A stretch of DNA of 15,449 nucleotides from Erysipelotrichaceae bacterium (GTDB taxonomy: Bacteria > Bacillota_I > Bacilli_A > Erysipelotrichales > Erysipelotrichaceae): positions 1-15,449 of the forward strand of contig JAILBD010000057.1 of the NCBI GenBank assembly GCA_024681275.1, given 5' to 3'. A model generated the notes under the pieces. The model did no database searches. It had not been told where the DNA came from and saw only the letters and a list, made by a program, of their open reading frames with translations. The first letter of the stretch is position 1. Each line of letters begins with the position of its first letter. This document shows, piece by piece, positions 7,230 through 13,962 of this stretch. Position numbers and translations under genes: made by a program.

Positions 7230-8192
7230 CTATATCTGGTAGCCATCATTGAAATAGCTGTCTATATCCAGAAAATATCTTTCTATCAGTTCATCCTTCA
7301 CATCAGGAATGAACTCAGCCGCCTTGAGCAGTCTTGTCACCTTGTCCCTTCTGCTTTCGCAGATCAGAAGCGTCGCGCAGCCAAGTTCAGTTCCGGGGAT
7401 GCACAGAGCTGTCGCATTCGCCGTGTTGCAGACGCGCAGATAGCCCTTCCCCGACTCCCTCTGTATCCTCTTCGTCCTTTCATCGAAGTGGCCGAAGAGT
7501 GAATCGCCGAAACCATAGAGATCGACCGGCCCCTCTTTCAGGATCAGGACATCGCAATCCTTCAGTATCCCCTCCAGATAGGCGGTCAGCTCAGGTCTTG
7601 GCGCAAAGGCATCCATCAGATCGATGACTTTATGATCGATGCCCGCATAGTATCCATCTGCATATACCGTTCCATATGTTTCCGCAGGAGCGATGCCGAT
7701 CGAATCCCTGATCGCCTTGAACAGGATCTTCCTGTCCCGGGCCATGAAACCCAGCGAATTGCCGGCGATCATCCCATCCGTATTCTTCTTTTGTGCTTGC
7801 GCGCGGTCTTCTTCGATCAGCCTGGAAATGAAACCGTAAATGTTGACGCACATAGCCGGTGCCAGGACAGATCCGCCGCCGTCGTTGCCGATACCCAGTT
7901 CGTTGATCCCGGCAAAGACATTGATCGCCGTACCTGAAGAAGAACCGGACATGTAACGCCCGCTGATCGGATTGATGAGCTGCGTATCGACCGCTCTTCC
8001 GGCCAGCTGTGATTTCTTATCGATCGTATGCAAGGCAAAACCTGTCTGCTCCAGTTTATGCATCAGCGTGTTGGGGATCGAAGAGATGTTCTTGATGCCC
8101 ACCGTGATCTTTCCCTCTTCACAGTCAAAGACCCTGATCACGGAATGATAAGGATCCAGTTTCGCAAGTCTGTGTCTGTCCTGATAGTTCAT
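7230..8192 (-). CDS. Compact amidase-signature family hydrolase
   Basis: This protein has 320 residues. The ATG at 8192 shares one base with the stop of yhfX (TGATG); a longer frame upstream only repeats yhfX sequence in another frame. It carries an amidase signature: SGSSSGTAINVFAGINELG then GNDGGGSVLAPA (82-113). These line up with the family's GSSGG and TDxGGSIR blocks with the correct 24-residue spacing, giving the cis-Ser near S84 and the nucleophile S108. The triad lysine would be K34 in VGIKN. The family is normally 450-500 residues, so this member is short, mainly between the lysine and the serine block and at the C-terminus. It should hydrolyse an amide or ester, releasing ammonia or an amine. 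The E. coli yhf operon has no such gene, so this is an added step here. The second half is divergent, but CIPGTELG fits the family's late conserved block. The substrate is unknown. Confidence 0.8.
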   Translation of the reverse strand: MNYQDRHRLAKLDPYHSVIRVFDCEEGKITVGIKNISSIPNTLMHKLEQTGFALHTIDKKSQLAGRAVDTQLINPISGRYMSGSSSGTAINVFAGINELGIGNDGGGSVLAPAMCVNIYGFISRLIEEDRAQAQKKNTDGMIAGNSLGFMARDRKILFKAIRDSIGIAPAETYGTVYADGYYAGIDHKVIDLMDAFAPRPELTAYLEGILKDCDVLILKEGPVDLYGFGDSLFGHFDERTKRIQRESGKGYLRVCNTANATALCIPGTELGCATLLICESRRDKVTRLLKAAEFIPDVKDELIERYFLDIDSYFNDGYQI

Positions 8193-9367
8193 CACCAGAC
8201 CTCGCTGATCTCTTCTCCCAGAGACGACCAGATGCCGAGCAGTTTCGGTTCGTTCCTGCTGAGACCTTCCACGACCGCCACATGGGACCTCGTCGTGAAG
8301 ATCTGCGTGCGGTACGCAAAGACCGCGCACTTTCCGATTTCAAATGATCCATCGATCTCATAATGATAATCGATCGACTCATCGCTTGGAGCCTGCACCT
8401 TTGCCCTGCGCGCATTTTCCAGATCATCCCCGACAAGGACATTTTCCATATGACCTCTCCGGTAATGTCCGCCGCCATAACAGAAGGATCTTCCCCTGAA
8501 CTGATGCGAGATCTCCGATACGTAGACGTAGGCCGGGATCTCGGGTTCATCGCTGTCTCTATGCAAAGGCGTCGTTCCGGTCAGCCCGTGTCCGGGCTCT
8601 CCGCTGGTCCCATGCAGTTCATGGATCAAAGGGATGCTGGCACAACAGGTCGCCGAAGGCACGTTGATATTGAGATCCTTCAGACCGCATTCTTCCGCGA
8701 TCTTTATGCCCCTCTCCAGAGCCTTCATATTGGCTGTCGGCAATATCGCCTTCTCCTTTTCCGAATACAACAGAGCCGGAAAGACCGTGAGACCGCCGAT
8801 CTTCACGTTGGACAGCTTTTCCGTTCTTTCGATCAGATCCCTGAGCTCACTGCTGGCAAAACCGCCTTCCTGCCCGGAATAGAGCTGTGAATCCGGATCG
8901 CTCAGACGGATCAGGACTTTCTGAGACAGGCCGAGCTTCTTTGCCGTCTCATCGATCTCCCTGATCTTCTCATATGAGTAGACCGTCACATAATCCGGTC
9001 TTTCAGCGATGATCTTTTTCAAAGCCGCCTGCGGGATCTGCACCAGGTGGCCGACATTTGCGATATGCACGCCATGTTCGATCATGCGCAGAGCCTCTTT
9101 GAAGTCGACGGCGATGGCGCCCTTCAGTCCGGCATCCATCAGCCGTTTTGCGATGAGCGGATTCCTGCCGATCTGCTTCAGCATGAAATACAGATCCACC
9201 TGATTGAGATCCGCGACCTCCTTCATCTTTCTTGCGTTTCCTTCGATCGCATCCAGATCCATGATGTAGGTATCCGGCAGTATCTTTCCCTGCCTGTGCA
9301 GATCAAAAGCGCATTCCACAAGAGCCGGATTCCTTTCGATCACCTTGTCCAGGAACACCTCAGCCAC
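8192..9367 (-). CDS. yhfX: YhfX-like PLP-dependent alanine-racemase-fold protein
   Basis: This protein has 391 residues and begins with GTG at 9367, overlapping the end of php by 8 bases, with AAGGA shortly upstream. It matches E. coli YhfX along its whole length: NPALVECAFDLHRQGKI, then MLKQIGRNP with the presumed PLP lysine K64, QIPQAAL, GGLTVFPALLY, PSATCCASIPL, EPGHGLTGTTP, ISHQFRGRSFCYGGGHYRRGH and SIDYHYEIDG. The N-terminal TIM barrel belongs to fold-type III (alanine racemase / D-amino acid aldolase / decarboxylase), with a beta C-terminal domain after about residue 265. It probably racemises, decarboxylates or cleaves an amino-acid-like compound; the real reaction of YhfX is not established. 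It lies between a metallohydrolase and an amidase with overlapping ends, which suggests consecutive steps. Confidence 0.92.
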   Translation of the reverse strand: MAEVFLDKVIERNPALVECAFDLHRQGKILPDTYIMDLDAIEGNARKMKEVADLNQVDLYFMLKQIGRNPLIAKRLMDAGLKGAIAVDFKEALRMIEHGVHIANVGHLVQIPQAALKKIIAERPDYVTVYSYEKIREIDETAKKLGLSQKVLIRLSDPDSQLYSGQEGGFASSELRDLIERTEKLSNVKIGGLTVFPALLYSEKEKAILPTANMKALERGIKIAEECGLKDLNINVPSATCCASIPLIHELHGTSGEPGHGLTGTTPLHRDSDEPEIPAYVYVSEISHQFRGRSFCYGGGHYRRGHMENVLVGDDLENARRAKVQAPSDESIDYHYEIDGSFEIGKCAVFAYRTQIFTTRSHVAVVEGLSRNEPKLLGIWSSLGEEISEVW

Positions 9368-10277
9368 CGATCCTTTCGTTGTCCGCGATCCTTGCCGGAT
9401 TATCGATCAGGAATTTATTGATGATCTCTTCCGGCAGACCTCCTTCGATCATCTTAGGCACGACACTTCCCATGACAGCCAGATAGCCCTGTTTGCCAAA
9501 ACTGGTGAAATAGGTGTGTCTGGAGATGTCATTGGAAAGCAGGAGATGATCGGCATAACCCGCTTCCGCGATCCTGATGGCATTTGCCGCCCTGGCCTCA
9601 TCAGGACAGTAGGCGACCTTCCCGCAGGTATCAAAAGCGATGTTGACGCCGTACTTCAAAATGGAAAGGTGATAGTCCGGATCATCGATCAGATCCTGAT
9701 GGCCGATGATGATCTTATCCGGATCGACACCTCCATTGAGCAGCGTCTCAACGGTCTCTATCGCTGTGTATCTCCCGGTATGGGTCGAGACCGCAAAACC
9801 GGTCTTTTCCGCGGCGATGGCAGCAGCTTCCAGCACTTTCTTTTCATGTCCGAGGAATTCCTTCGGACTGGAAGCGATCTCGCCGATCAGGCCCGCTCTG
9901 ATCCCCGTTCCGTCGATCCCCTCCGTCAGCTCTTTTATAAACAGATCAGCGATCTCCTCTTTATCGGCCCCATCCAGCCAGGCCGGATGATAGTCCGTGA
10001 GGTAGTAGCCGGTCGAACATACGATCTTCAGTCCCGTGATCCCGCTGATCTCTTTCAGTTTTCTCACGTCGCGTCCCAGATCGTTCGTTGTCACTTCAAA
10101 AGCCGCCTGGATCCCCTGATCCATGGCCTTCCTGATCTCCGGGACGACTTCATCCACATCAAAAATAAAAGAATATCCGTCGTGTCTGACCCTGTCCAGG
10201 TCCACGATGAAATGTTCATGAGCCAGGGTCTTTCCCAGCCCGCTTTTTTCTATATCACCTGATACTGTACGAATCAT
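9360..10277 (-). CDS. php: Phosphotriesterase homology protein (PHP)-like metallohydrolase
   Basis: This protein has 305 residues, close to E. coli Php. Its binuclear metal site is complete: HEH (H20, H22), GEI with bridging E133, STHTG (H166), GHQD (H193) and SND (D250). As in E. coli PHP the bridging ligand is glutamate rather than carboxylated lysine. The physiological reaction is unknown; lactone or ester hydrolysis is more likely than phosphotriester cleavage. The ATG at 10277 lacks a clear Shine-Dalgarno sequence, and a 12-bp hairpin ends 10 bases before it, which may limit or control its translation. Its 3' end overlaps yhfX by 8 bases. It is the paralogue of the hydrolase at 3937-4902. 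Confidence 0.92.
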   Translation of the reverse strand: MIRTVSGDIEKSGLGKTLAHEHFIVDLDRVRHDGYSFIFDVDEVVPEIRKAMDQGIQAAFEVTTNDLGRDVRKLKEISGITGLKIVCSTGYYLTDYHPAWLDGADKEEIADLFIKELTEGIDGTGIRAGLIGEIASSPKEFLGHEKKVLEAAAIAAEKTGFAVSTHTGRYTAIETVETLLNGGVDPDKIIIGHQDLIDDPDYHLSILKYGVNIAFDTCGKVAYCPDEARAANAIRIAEAGYADHLLLSNDISRHTYFTSFGKQGYLAVMGSVVPKMIEGGLPEEIINKFLIDNPARIADNERIGG

Positions 10278-10287
10278 ACTCTAAAAT

Positions 10288-10317
10288 ACAGGCATTCCGC
10301 ACATACGGAATGCCTGT
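10288..10317 (-). promoter_or_regulatory. Strong hairpin between yhfU and php (attenuator or processing site)
   Basis: ACAGGCATTCCG (10288-10299) and CGGAATGCCTGT (10306-10317) form a perfect 12-bp stem with a 6-base loop, placed in the 50-base gap 10 bases after the yhfU stop and 10 bases before the php start. On the transcribed (minus) strand it is followed by TATTTTAGAG, a short and broken U run. Full termination is therefore unlikely; partial termination or an mRNA-stability/processing element fits better. It may lower expression of the enzyme genes relative to the transporter genes. Confidence 0.65.
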
Positions 10318-10327
10318 CCTTTCTGAA

Positions 10328-10705
10328 TTATTCCGGCTTTCCTTCGGATCTGTCCAGCAACGCTTTGACAAGTGCAGGAACGACCTGTTCAGTGTGAGTC
10401 TTCACATAACCAAACGCCTTATGTTTCCCGCTGTAGACCATGTGTCTGATCTCTTTTTCATTCGGGCATTTGCCCTGCTTGGAAACGACCAGACAGTTGC
10501 CATAGCCCAGGACCATGATGGCTGTTGCCAGTGAACCGCCGCCGCCTGTCATGCAGCTGCCGAGATAGTAATCGACCTCGCCTGCCTTGACTTTACGGGC
10601 CGCGACCATATCTGGATCGGCCAGAGTCTCGATCTTTCCCTCATATTCCTTGTCGATCAGCTGTTTTGTCTGAGTCGCTGTTAAACCGCAACATTCGATT
10701 TTCAT
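10328..10705 (-). CDS. yhfU: YhfU-like DUF2620 protein
   Basis: This protein has 125 residues and matches E. coli YhfU/DUF2620: MKIECCGLT at the N-terminus, VAARKVKAGEVDYYLGSCMTGGGG (35-57), AIMVLGYGNCLVVSKQGKCPNE and a C-terminal helix. An AGGAGG site lies 7 bases upstream of the ATG. The glycine-rich segment after a short strand suggests a small-ligand-binding alpha/beta fold, but no reaction is known. It follows the transporter gene by 22 bases, and in E. coli the two are also adjacent, so it may be a partner of YhfT. No membrane segment or signal peptide is seen. Confidence 0.9.
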   Translation of the reverse strand: MKIECCGLTATQTKQLIDKEYEGKIETLADPDMVAARKVKAGEVDYYLGSCMTGGGGSLATAIMVLGYGNCLVVSKQGKCPNEKEIRHMVYSGKHKAFGYVKTHTEQVVPALVKALLDRSEGKPE

Positions 10706-10727
10706 AAGAAAGCCTCCTTGTTAAATG

Positions 10728-12038
10728 TTATAAAGTGACGATGCCTAATAAGACAGCAACGTTGTAGAGAAGACCTACTGCAACCGCAGCCAGAGGACCG
10801 ACAGCTGACTTAGGAACTCTCTGACCTGTGACCTCATTGAGCGTGTAGAAGCCGCCGACCATCATCAGACCGACTGCGCCCCAAGTCGCATTACCGGCCA
10901 TGAAAGCACCGATGGTAAGAGCCAACGTCGTGCAGGAGATCATGGCGTCACGGATGTGATCGCCGCACTTTGTCAGTTCAGGGAACTTAGACAGCGCTTT
11001 ACCTAAGAGGCCGAGCAGCTGGATCTCGATGAACTCGACGACGAAACCGGCAACAGGAGCCAGGAACCAGACACCGTCCGGTACCATTGCACCCACCAGC
11101 ATGACGGCTGTGAGACCGACTGCCTGATAGACACCGGTAGCCAGAGCCGTGGAGACGATCAATGGAATGAACGCAAAGATGACACCGATCATCGCCAGAT
11201 AGAAGATGTTCATGTTGCCTTCTGTGATCGCAGAAGCGAGGATGACAGGCTGATAAGCCTGAGCGAGGATCTTGATACCCAAAGCATTCAGACCACCCTG
11301 GATGCACAGATACAGCCAGTTGGATTTGATCCTTTCAGCATTCTTCGTGAACAGGTTCTCTTCTTCTTCCGTCGTTTCAACAGAACCGGAATTCTTGGAA
11401 GCGCCGACTGCGTTGACGACCAGACAGATCATGCCTGCCAGCATGGCGAATGTGTACGGATAGAGTGCAACTGTCGTACCGCCGACAGAAACAGAACCGA
11501 CGACTGTGCAGAAGATGTAGACAAGACCTGTGATGACTGCGGAAATGATGCCCTGCTTAGCACCGAACTGACCCGCGATCGCGATGGACGGATACATGCA
11601 GAAGATCGGAAGGACCGGTCCGGTGATGTTCGTCAGGTCGTTCAGGAAGTTGTAAGGCAGGCCGTTGAAGAACGCACCGATCGCCTGTGTTCCTAAAGCG
11701 CAGAGCAGACCATATGCCGCACCCAAACCTAAAGCAACATACTTGTTAGGTGACCAGGCACCGATACAGTCAGTAGCGATCAGGATCAGGTGGCACGCGA
11801 TCAATCCTGTACCAAGCCACTGGTTGAAACCGGCCATGACCCAGCCGACACCCATGCCGGTTACGACGACTGCGAACTCCGGACGGCTCATTCTGCCTTC
11901 CATCAGTTCCGGGAAGACTGGTCTTGCACCATCGTTGAAGTTAGAGATGCACATGTGGGATAGCAAGCTGCCCCAAGCTGCAATAGCCACAAGAACGATC
12001 GTTCTCAATACTTGTGGAAATACAAAATTAGTAACCAT
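10728..12038 (-). CDS. yhfT: YhfT-like multi-pass membrane transporter
   Basis: This protein has 436 residues, the same size as E. coli YhfT (about 434). It has roughly ten to twelve hydrophobic segments, for example 11-32, 55-72, 78-93, 99-122, 140-155, 163-183, 192-211, 243-260, 281-303, 307-345 and 368-436. A charged loop separates the halves (about 213-242, KNSGSVETTEEEENLF and on). Motifs shared with YhfT include FNDGARPVFPELMEGRMSR (34-52), TALATGVYQAVG and HIRDAM. A GAAGGGG ribosome site precedes the ATG. It most likely imports (or exports) the pathway substrate across the cytoplasmic membrane; mechanism and substrate are unknown. No ATP-binding or PTS partner is encoded in the window, so it is probably a secondary carrier. 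Confidence 0.9.
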   Translation of the reverse strand: MVTNFVFPQVLRTIVLVAIAAWGSLLSHMCISNFNDGARPVFPELMEGRMSRPEFAVVVTGMGVGWVMAGFNQWLGTGLIACHLILIATDCIGAWSPNKYVALGLGAAYGLLCALGTQAIGAFFNGLPYNFLNDLTNITGPVLPIFCMYPSIAIAGQFGAKQGIISAVITGLVYIFCTVVGSVSVGGTTVALYPYTFAMLAGMICLVVNAVGASKNSGSVETTEEEENLFTKNAERIKSNWLYLCIQGGLNALGIKILAQAYQPVILASAITEGNMNIFYLAMIGVIFAFIPLIVSTALATGVYQAVGLTAVMLVGAMVPDGVWFLAPVAGFVVEFIEIQLLGLLGKALSKFPELTKCGDHIRDAMISCTTLALTIGAFMAGNATWGAVGLMMVGGFYTLNEVTGQRVPKSAVGPLAAVAVGLLYNVAVLLGIVTL

Positions 12039-12080
12039 GTTTTTACCCCTTCTTTTTTGTTTATATGTCCAGTCCTTCGA

Positions 12081-12461
12081 TCAGGCGTGCCAATCTCCCT
12101 GTTCTTTGAACTGAGCAATCAGGTTGTTGATATGAAGCAGCGCATAACCCTGCTCCGTCTCATTGAGCGGGTTCTTCGTCACTTCCATGACTCTCTGCAG
12201 GATCTGTTTGGACTCCTCATAGGTATCCAGAGACTCCAGTTCGGCGACGACTTCCTCAGGAAGCTCATCGACCTCCTCCTTGCTGACGAGACGGCCATAG
12301 GCAGCGCAGAGATGGGCGATGAAAGTCCCCGCATTCTCCTCTTCCAGAACGACGCCGTATTCGTTCCTGAACAGATCGACGACCGCATTGATATCCTCGA
12401 TATCCGCGTCGCTGATCATGCCGCCTTCTTTATACAGATCGAGCCTTTCGCTGAAATCCAT
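12081..12461 (-). CDS. yhfY: YhfY-like stand-alone PRD domain protein
   Basis: This protein has 126 residues. It is a single PTS-regulation domain (PRD)-like helical bundle: FIAHLCAAYGRL (47-58) with H50 and ETEQGYALLHINNLI (101-115) with H110 occupy the positions of the two histidines phosphorylated in PRD regulators such as BglG or LevR. There is no DNA- or RNA-binding domain and no EIIA/EIIB part. E. coli has a similar small PRD gene (yhfY) next to yhfZ. It may sense PTS phosphorylation and pass it to YhfZ or the transporter, which is inference. Its ATG shares one base with the stop of the zinc-ribbon gene (TAATG), so the two are translationally coupled. Confidence 0.82.
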   Translation of the reverse strand: MDFSERLDLYKEGGMISDADIEDINAVVDLFRNEYGVVLEEENAGTFIAHLCAAYGRLVSKEEVDELPEEVVAELESLDTYEESKQILQRVMEVTKNPLNETEQGYALLHINNLIAQFKEQGDWHA

Positions 12462-12853
12462 TATCTGAACAGTCCTTTCTTTTTCTGTGTCTTCTGCTTC
12501 CTGATCTCCTTCTTTGTGAACTGCGGCTCATGATACTCTTCGTAGTCAAGTCCGAATATCCTGTCCGTCAGGATCAGACAGACATGATCGGAATAGCTCG
12601 CCAGCAGCACAGCCAGCGACATCACCGCGATCAGGATCAGAAATGTTCCCTGAGAAGCGAAGCTCAGACCAAAAGCCAGGACCAGACAGACCGCCAGAAC
12701 GAAGAAATAACGCACGATCTTGAACCTCTTCTGAGAGTCCTGCGTGATCCTCATCTTCTGGTGACAGTGGCTGCAGGAGATGATCTCCTTCAGGTCCTTT
12801 CCCGACAGATCGTACTCCTTGCCACAGCGATAGCATTTGATGGCTTCTTTCAT
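12461..12853 (-). CDS. Zinc-ribbon protein with two membrane segments, function unknown
   Basis: This protein has 130 residues from the ATG at 12853; a TTG four codons earlier is possible but has no ribosome site. The N-terminus carries CYRCGKEY (C7, C10) and CSHCHQK (C27, C30), a four-cysteine zinc ribbon. Two hydrophobic segments follow (about 48-66 and 69-88), so the protein is probably membrane-anchored with the zinc ribbon and the very basic C-terminal tail (KKEIRKQKTQKKK, 114-126) in the cytoplasm. No matching gene is recalled in the E. coli yhf locus. It lies between yhfZ and yhfY and overlaps yhfY by one base, so it may belong to the regulatory part of the operon or may simply be a hitchhiking gene. 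No function is proposed. Confidence 0.75.
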   Translation of the reverse strand: MKEAIKCYRCGKEYDLSGKDLKEIISCSHCHQKMRITQDSQKRFKIVRYFFVLAVCLVLAFGLSFASQGTFLILIAVMSLAVLLASYSDHVCLILTDRIFGLDYEEYHEPQFTKKEIRKQKTQKKKGLFR

Positions 12854-12885
12854 CTCAATATCCAATTTTTTGTATTTTCAATATC

Positions 12886-12914
12886 AGTTTATAACGATTT
12901 ACCCTGCTTGTAAA
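12886..12914 (-). promoter_or_regulatory. Candidate internal promoter between yhfZ and the zinc-ribbon gene
   Basis: In the 79-base gap after yhfZ, the minus strand shows TTTACA (12909-12914) and TAAACT (12886-12891) with a 17-base spacer. The -35 matches five of six consensus positions and the -10 four of six; TATAAA overlaps the second hexamer. It would start transcription roughly 25 bases before the zinc-ribbon ATG, so the structural operon could be transcribed apart from yhfZ. Confidence 0.4.
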
Positions 12915-12932
12915 CCCTTGCATGAAACTTTA

Positions 12933-13853
12933 TCAGTAACGCGGTATGATCCTGCCTTCCAGGACGTCCTTCTGTATCCTGAGCACCATTTCCGTATCGA
13001 TCATCTCCTTCAGCAGATGACCGATCTCCCTGTGCTCCAGCGAAGAGACCACGACCGCTTCCGTTTTGTCAAAACTGTAGTCTTCAATCTCGACATAATG
13101 GATCGCCACATTCTTGTCCAGGACCTCATCGATGTTCATGACTGCCGCATCGATGTCTCCGCTCCTGACATGCTCGATCATCTTTGAATATTCCACCGGC
13201 ACGAAATCTGCTTTTCTGTTCTCACAAAGTTTTCTTGTCAGCTCGGTCTGATCGTAGGACGTCTCATCGATACCGACTTTCATCCCATCCCCGATCTCAT
13301 CGGCCCCTTCATCGTGAAGCATCAGCACATGCTTGCCCGTATAGGATTCCCTGCCGAAACTCAGCACGATCTCCAGACTCTTCTTTTCACCGATGTAGCG
13401 CTCAGCGGCAAAACGGGAAACGATCGCAAAATCATAGCGGTCGGAATCGACCATCTCCATCCTGCTCTTGGCACCGCGCATATAAGCCAGATTCAAAGGC
13501 GCGATATCCTGTTTCTCTCCGGAAGCGATGATACCGGAAGCCAGCCCTTCGTAGCGCCGTGAATAAGGAAGCGGCATGGCCCCGATCAGGTAACTGATCC
13601 CGGCGAATTCCAGGAGGATGGAACTGTTCTTCTCTGTCAGAAAAGAACCCATGTGGCCTCTGGGACCGATGCTGACAGCACCGGCATTGATCAGGTTCTT
13701 CAAAGCGTTCTGTATCGTCCCCCTTGCGAGATGGATCCGATCAGAGAATTCCGTGATCGTCGGGATCCTGTCTCCGACCTCATAACTCAGCAATTCCCTG
13801 GAAAGCTTCAAAGTCGCTGTGCCGTTTTTGCTCAAAAGTTGTTCCTGTATCAT
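12933..13853 (-). CDS. yhfZ: YhfZ-like GntR-type transcriptional regulator with ligand-binding domain
   Basis: This protein has 306 residues from the ATG at 13853. A TTG 25 codons further upstream keeps the frame open but would place the start inside the divergent promoter region, and E. coli YhfZ begins at the equivalent of the ATG. Residues about 12-75 form a winged helix (IPTITEFSDRIHLARGTIQNAL as recognition part, then INAGAVSIGPRGHMGSFL as wing). The rest (about 85-306) resembles the YhfZ substrate-binding-protein-like sensor: AMPLPYSRRYEGLASG, LAYMRGAKSRMEM, DFAIVSRFAAERYIG, GIDETSYDQTELTRKLC, VRSGDIDAAVMN. It should bind DNA as a dimer and respond to a pathway metabolite. It is the first gene of the yhf-like operon and diverges from the adenosine deaminase gene, so the 109-base gap is its likely operator region. 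Confidence 0.9.
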   Translation of the reverse strand: MIQEQLLSKNGTATLKLSRELLSYEVGDRIPTITEFSDRIHLARGTIQNALKNLINAGAVSIGPRGHMGSFLTEKNSSILLEFAGISYLIGAMPLPYSRRYEGLASGIIASGEKQDIAPLNLAYMRGAKSRMEMVDSDRYDFAIVSRFAAERYIGEKKSLEIVLSFGRESYTGKHVLMLHDEGADEIGDGMKVGIDETSYDQTELTRKLCENRKADFVPVEYSKMIEHVRSGDIDAAVMNIDEVLDKNVAIHYVEIEDYSFDKTEAVVVSSLEHREIGHLLKEMIDTEMVLRIQKDVLEGRIIPRY

Positions 13854-13918
13854 ATGATGATCTGCCTGAATATTATCGCTATCTTTATCATAATACAGTT
13901 TCCCGTATATTGGCTCCA

Positions 13919-13930
13919 CTTTGATCAAAG
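13919..13930. promoter_or_regulatory. Palindrome CTTTGATCAAAG in the divergent yhfZ/add gap
   Basis: A perfect 12-base palindrome lies in the gap between the yhfZ and adenosine deaminase genes, ending 4 bases before the candidate -10 of the deaminase promoter. That is a normal place for a repressor operator. YhfZ is the nearest regulator, so self-regulation with control of the divergent gene is possible. The link to YhfZ is inferred from position only. Confidence 0.4.
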
Positions 13931-13931
13931 A

Positions 13932-13940
13932 TGGTAGAAT
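13932..13940 (+). promoter_or_regulatory. Extended -10 promoter of the adenosine deaminase gene
   Basis: TG-G-TAGAAT (hexamer 13935-13940) is an extended -10 element, 22 bases ahead of the deaminase ATG. The best -35 is TTGGCT (13910-13915) at a 19-base spacing, which is weak. The ribosome site AAGGAGG (13952-13958) follows. Confidence 0.5.
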
Positions 13941-13962
13941 AAATGCGAATGAAGGAGGATAT

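Noticed and set aside
6381..7502. A 373-codon open frame on the plus strand antisense to yhfS and the amidase gene
   Set aside because: It spans the junction of two well supported minus-strand genes, gives a His/Asp/Leu-rich protein without motifs and lacks a ribosome site.
8193..8330. Upstream extension of the amidase frame
   Set aside because: It lies wholly inside yhfX in another frame. The ATG at 8192 overlapping the yhfX stop is the normal coupled start, and the extra residues match nothing.
9345..10262. A 305-codon open frame on the plus strand lying antisense to php
   Set aside because: It mirrors php almost base for base, has no ribosome site and no recognisable domain. Php has all its metal ligands, so the antisense frame is a codon-bias artefact.
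3937..10277. A phosphonate or organophosphate degradation cluster, suggested by two phosphotriesterase-family genes
   Set aside because: No C-P lyase (phn) genes are present, and the bridging Glu in place of carboxylated Lys argues against true phosphotriesterase activity. The gene set matches the yhf locus.
13854..13928. Upstream TTG start for yhfZ
   Set aside because: It would extend the protein across the divergent promoter region and has no ribosome site; the ATG at 13853 matches the start of the E. coli homologue.
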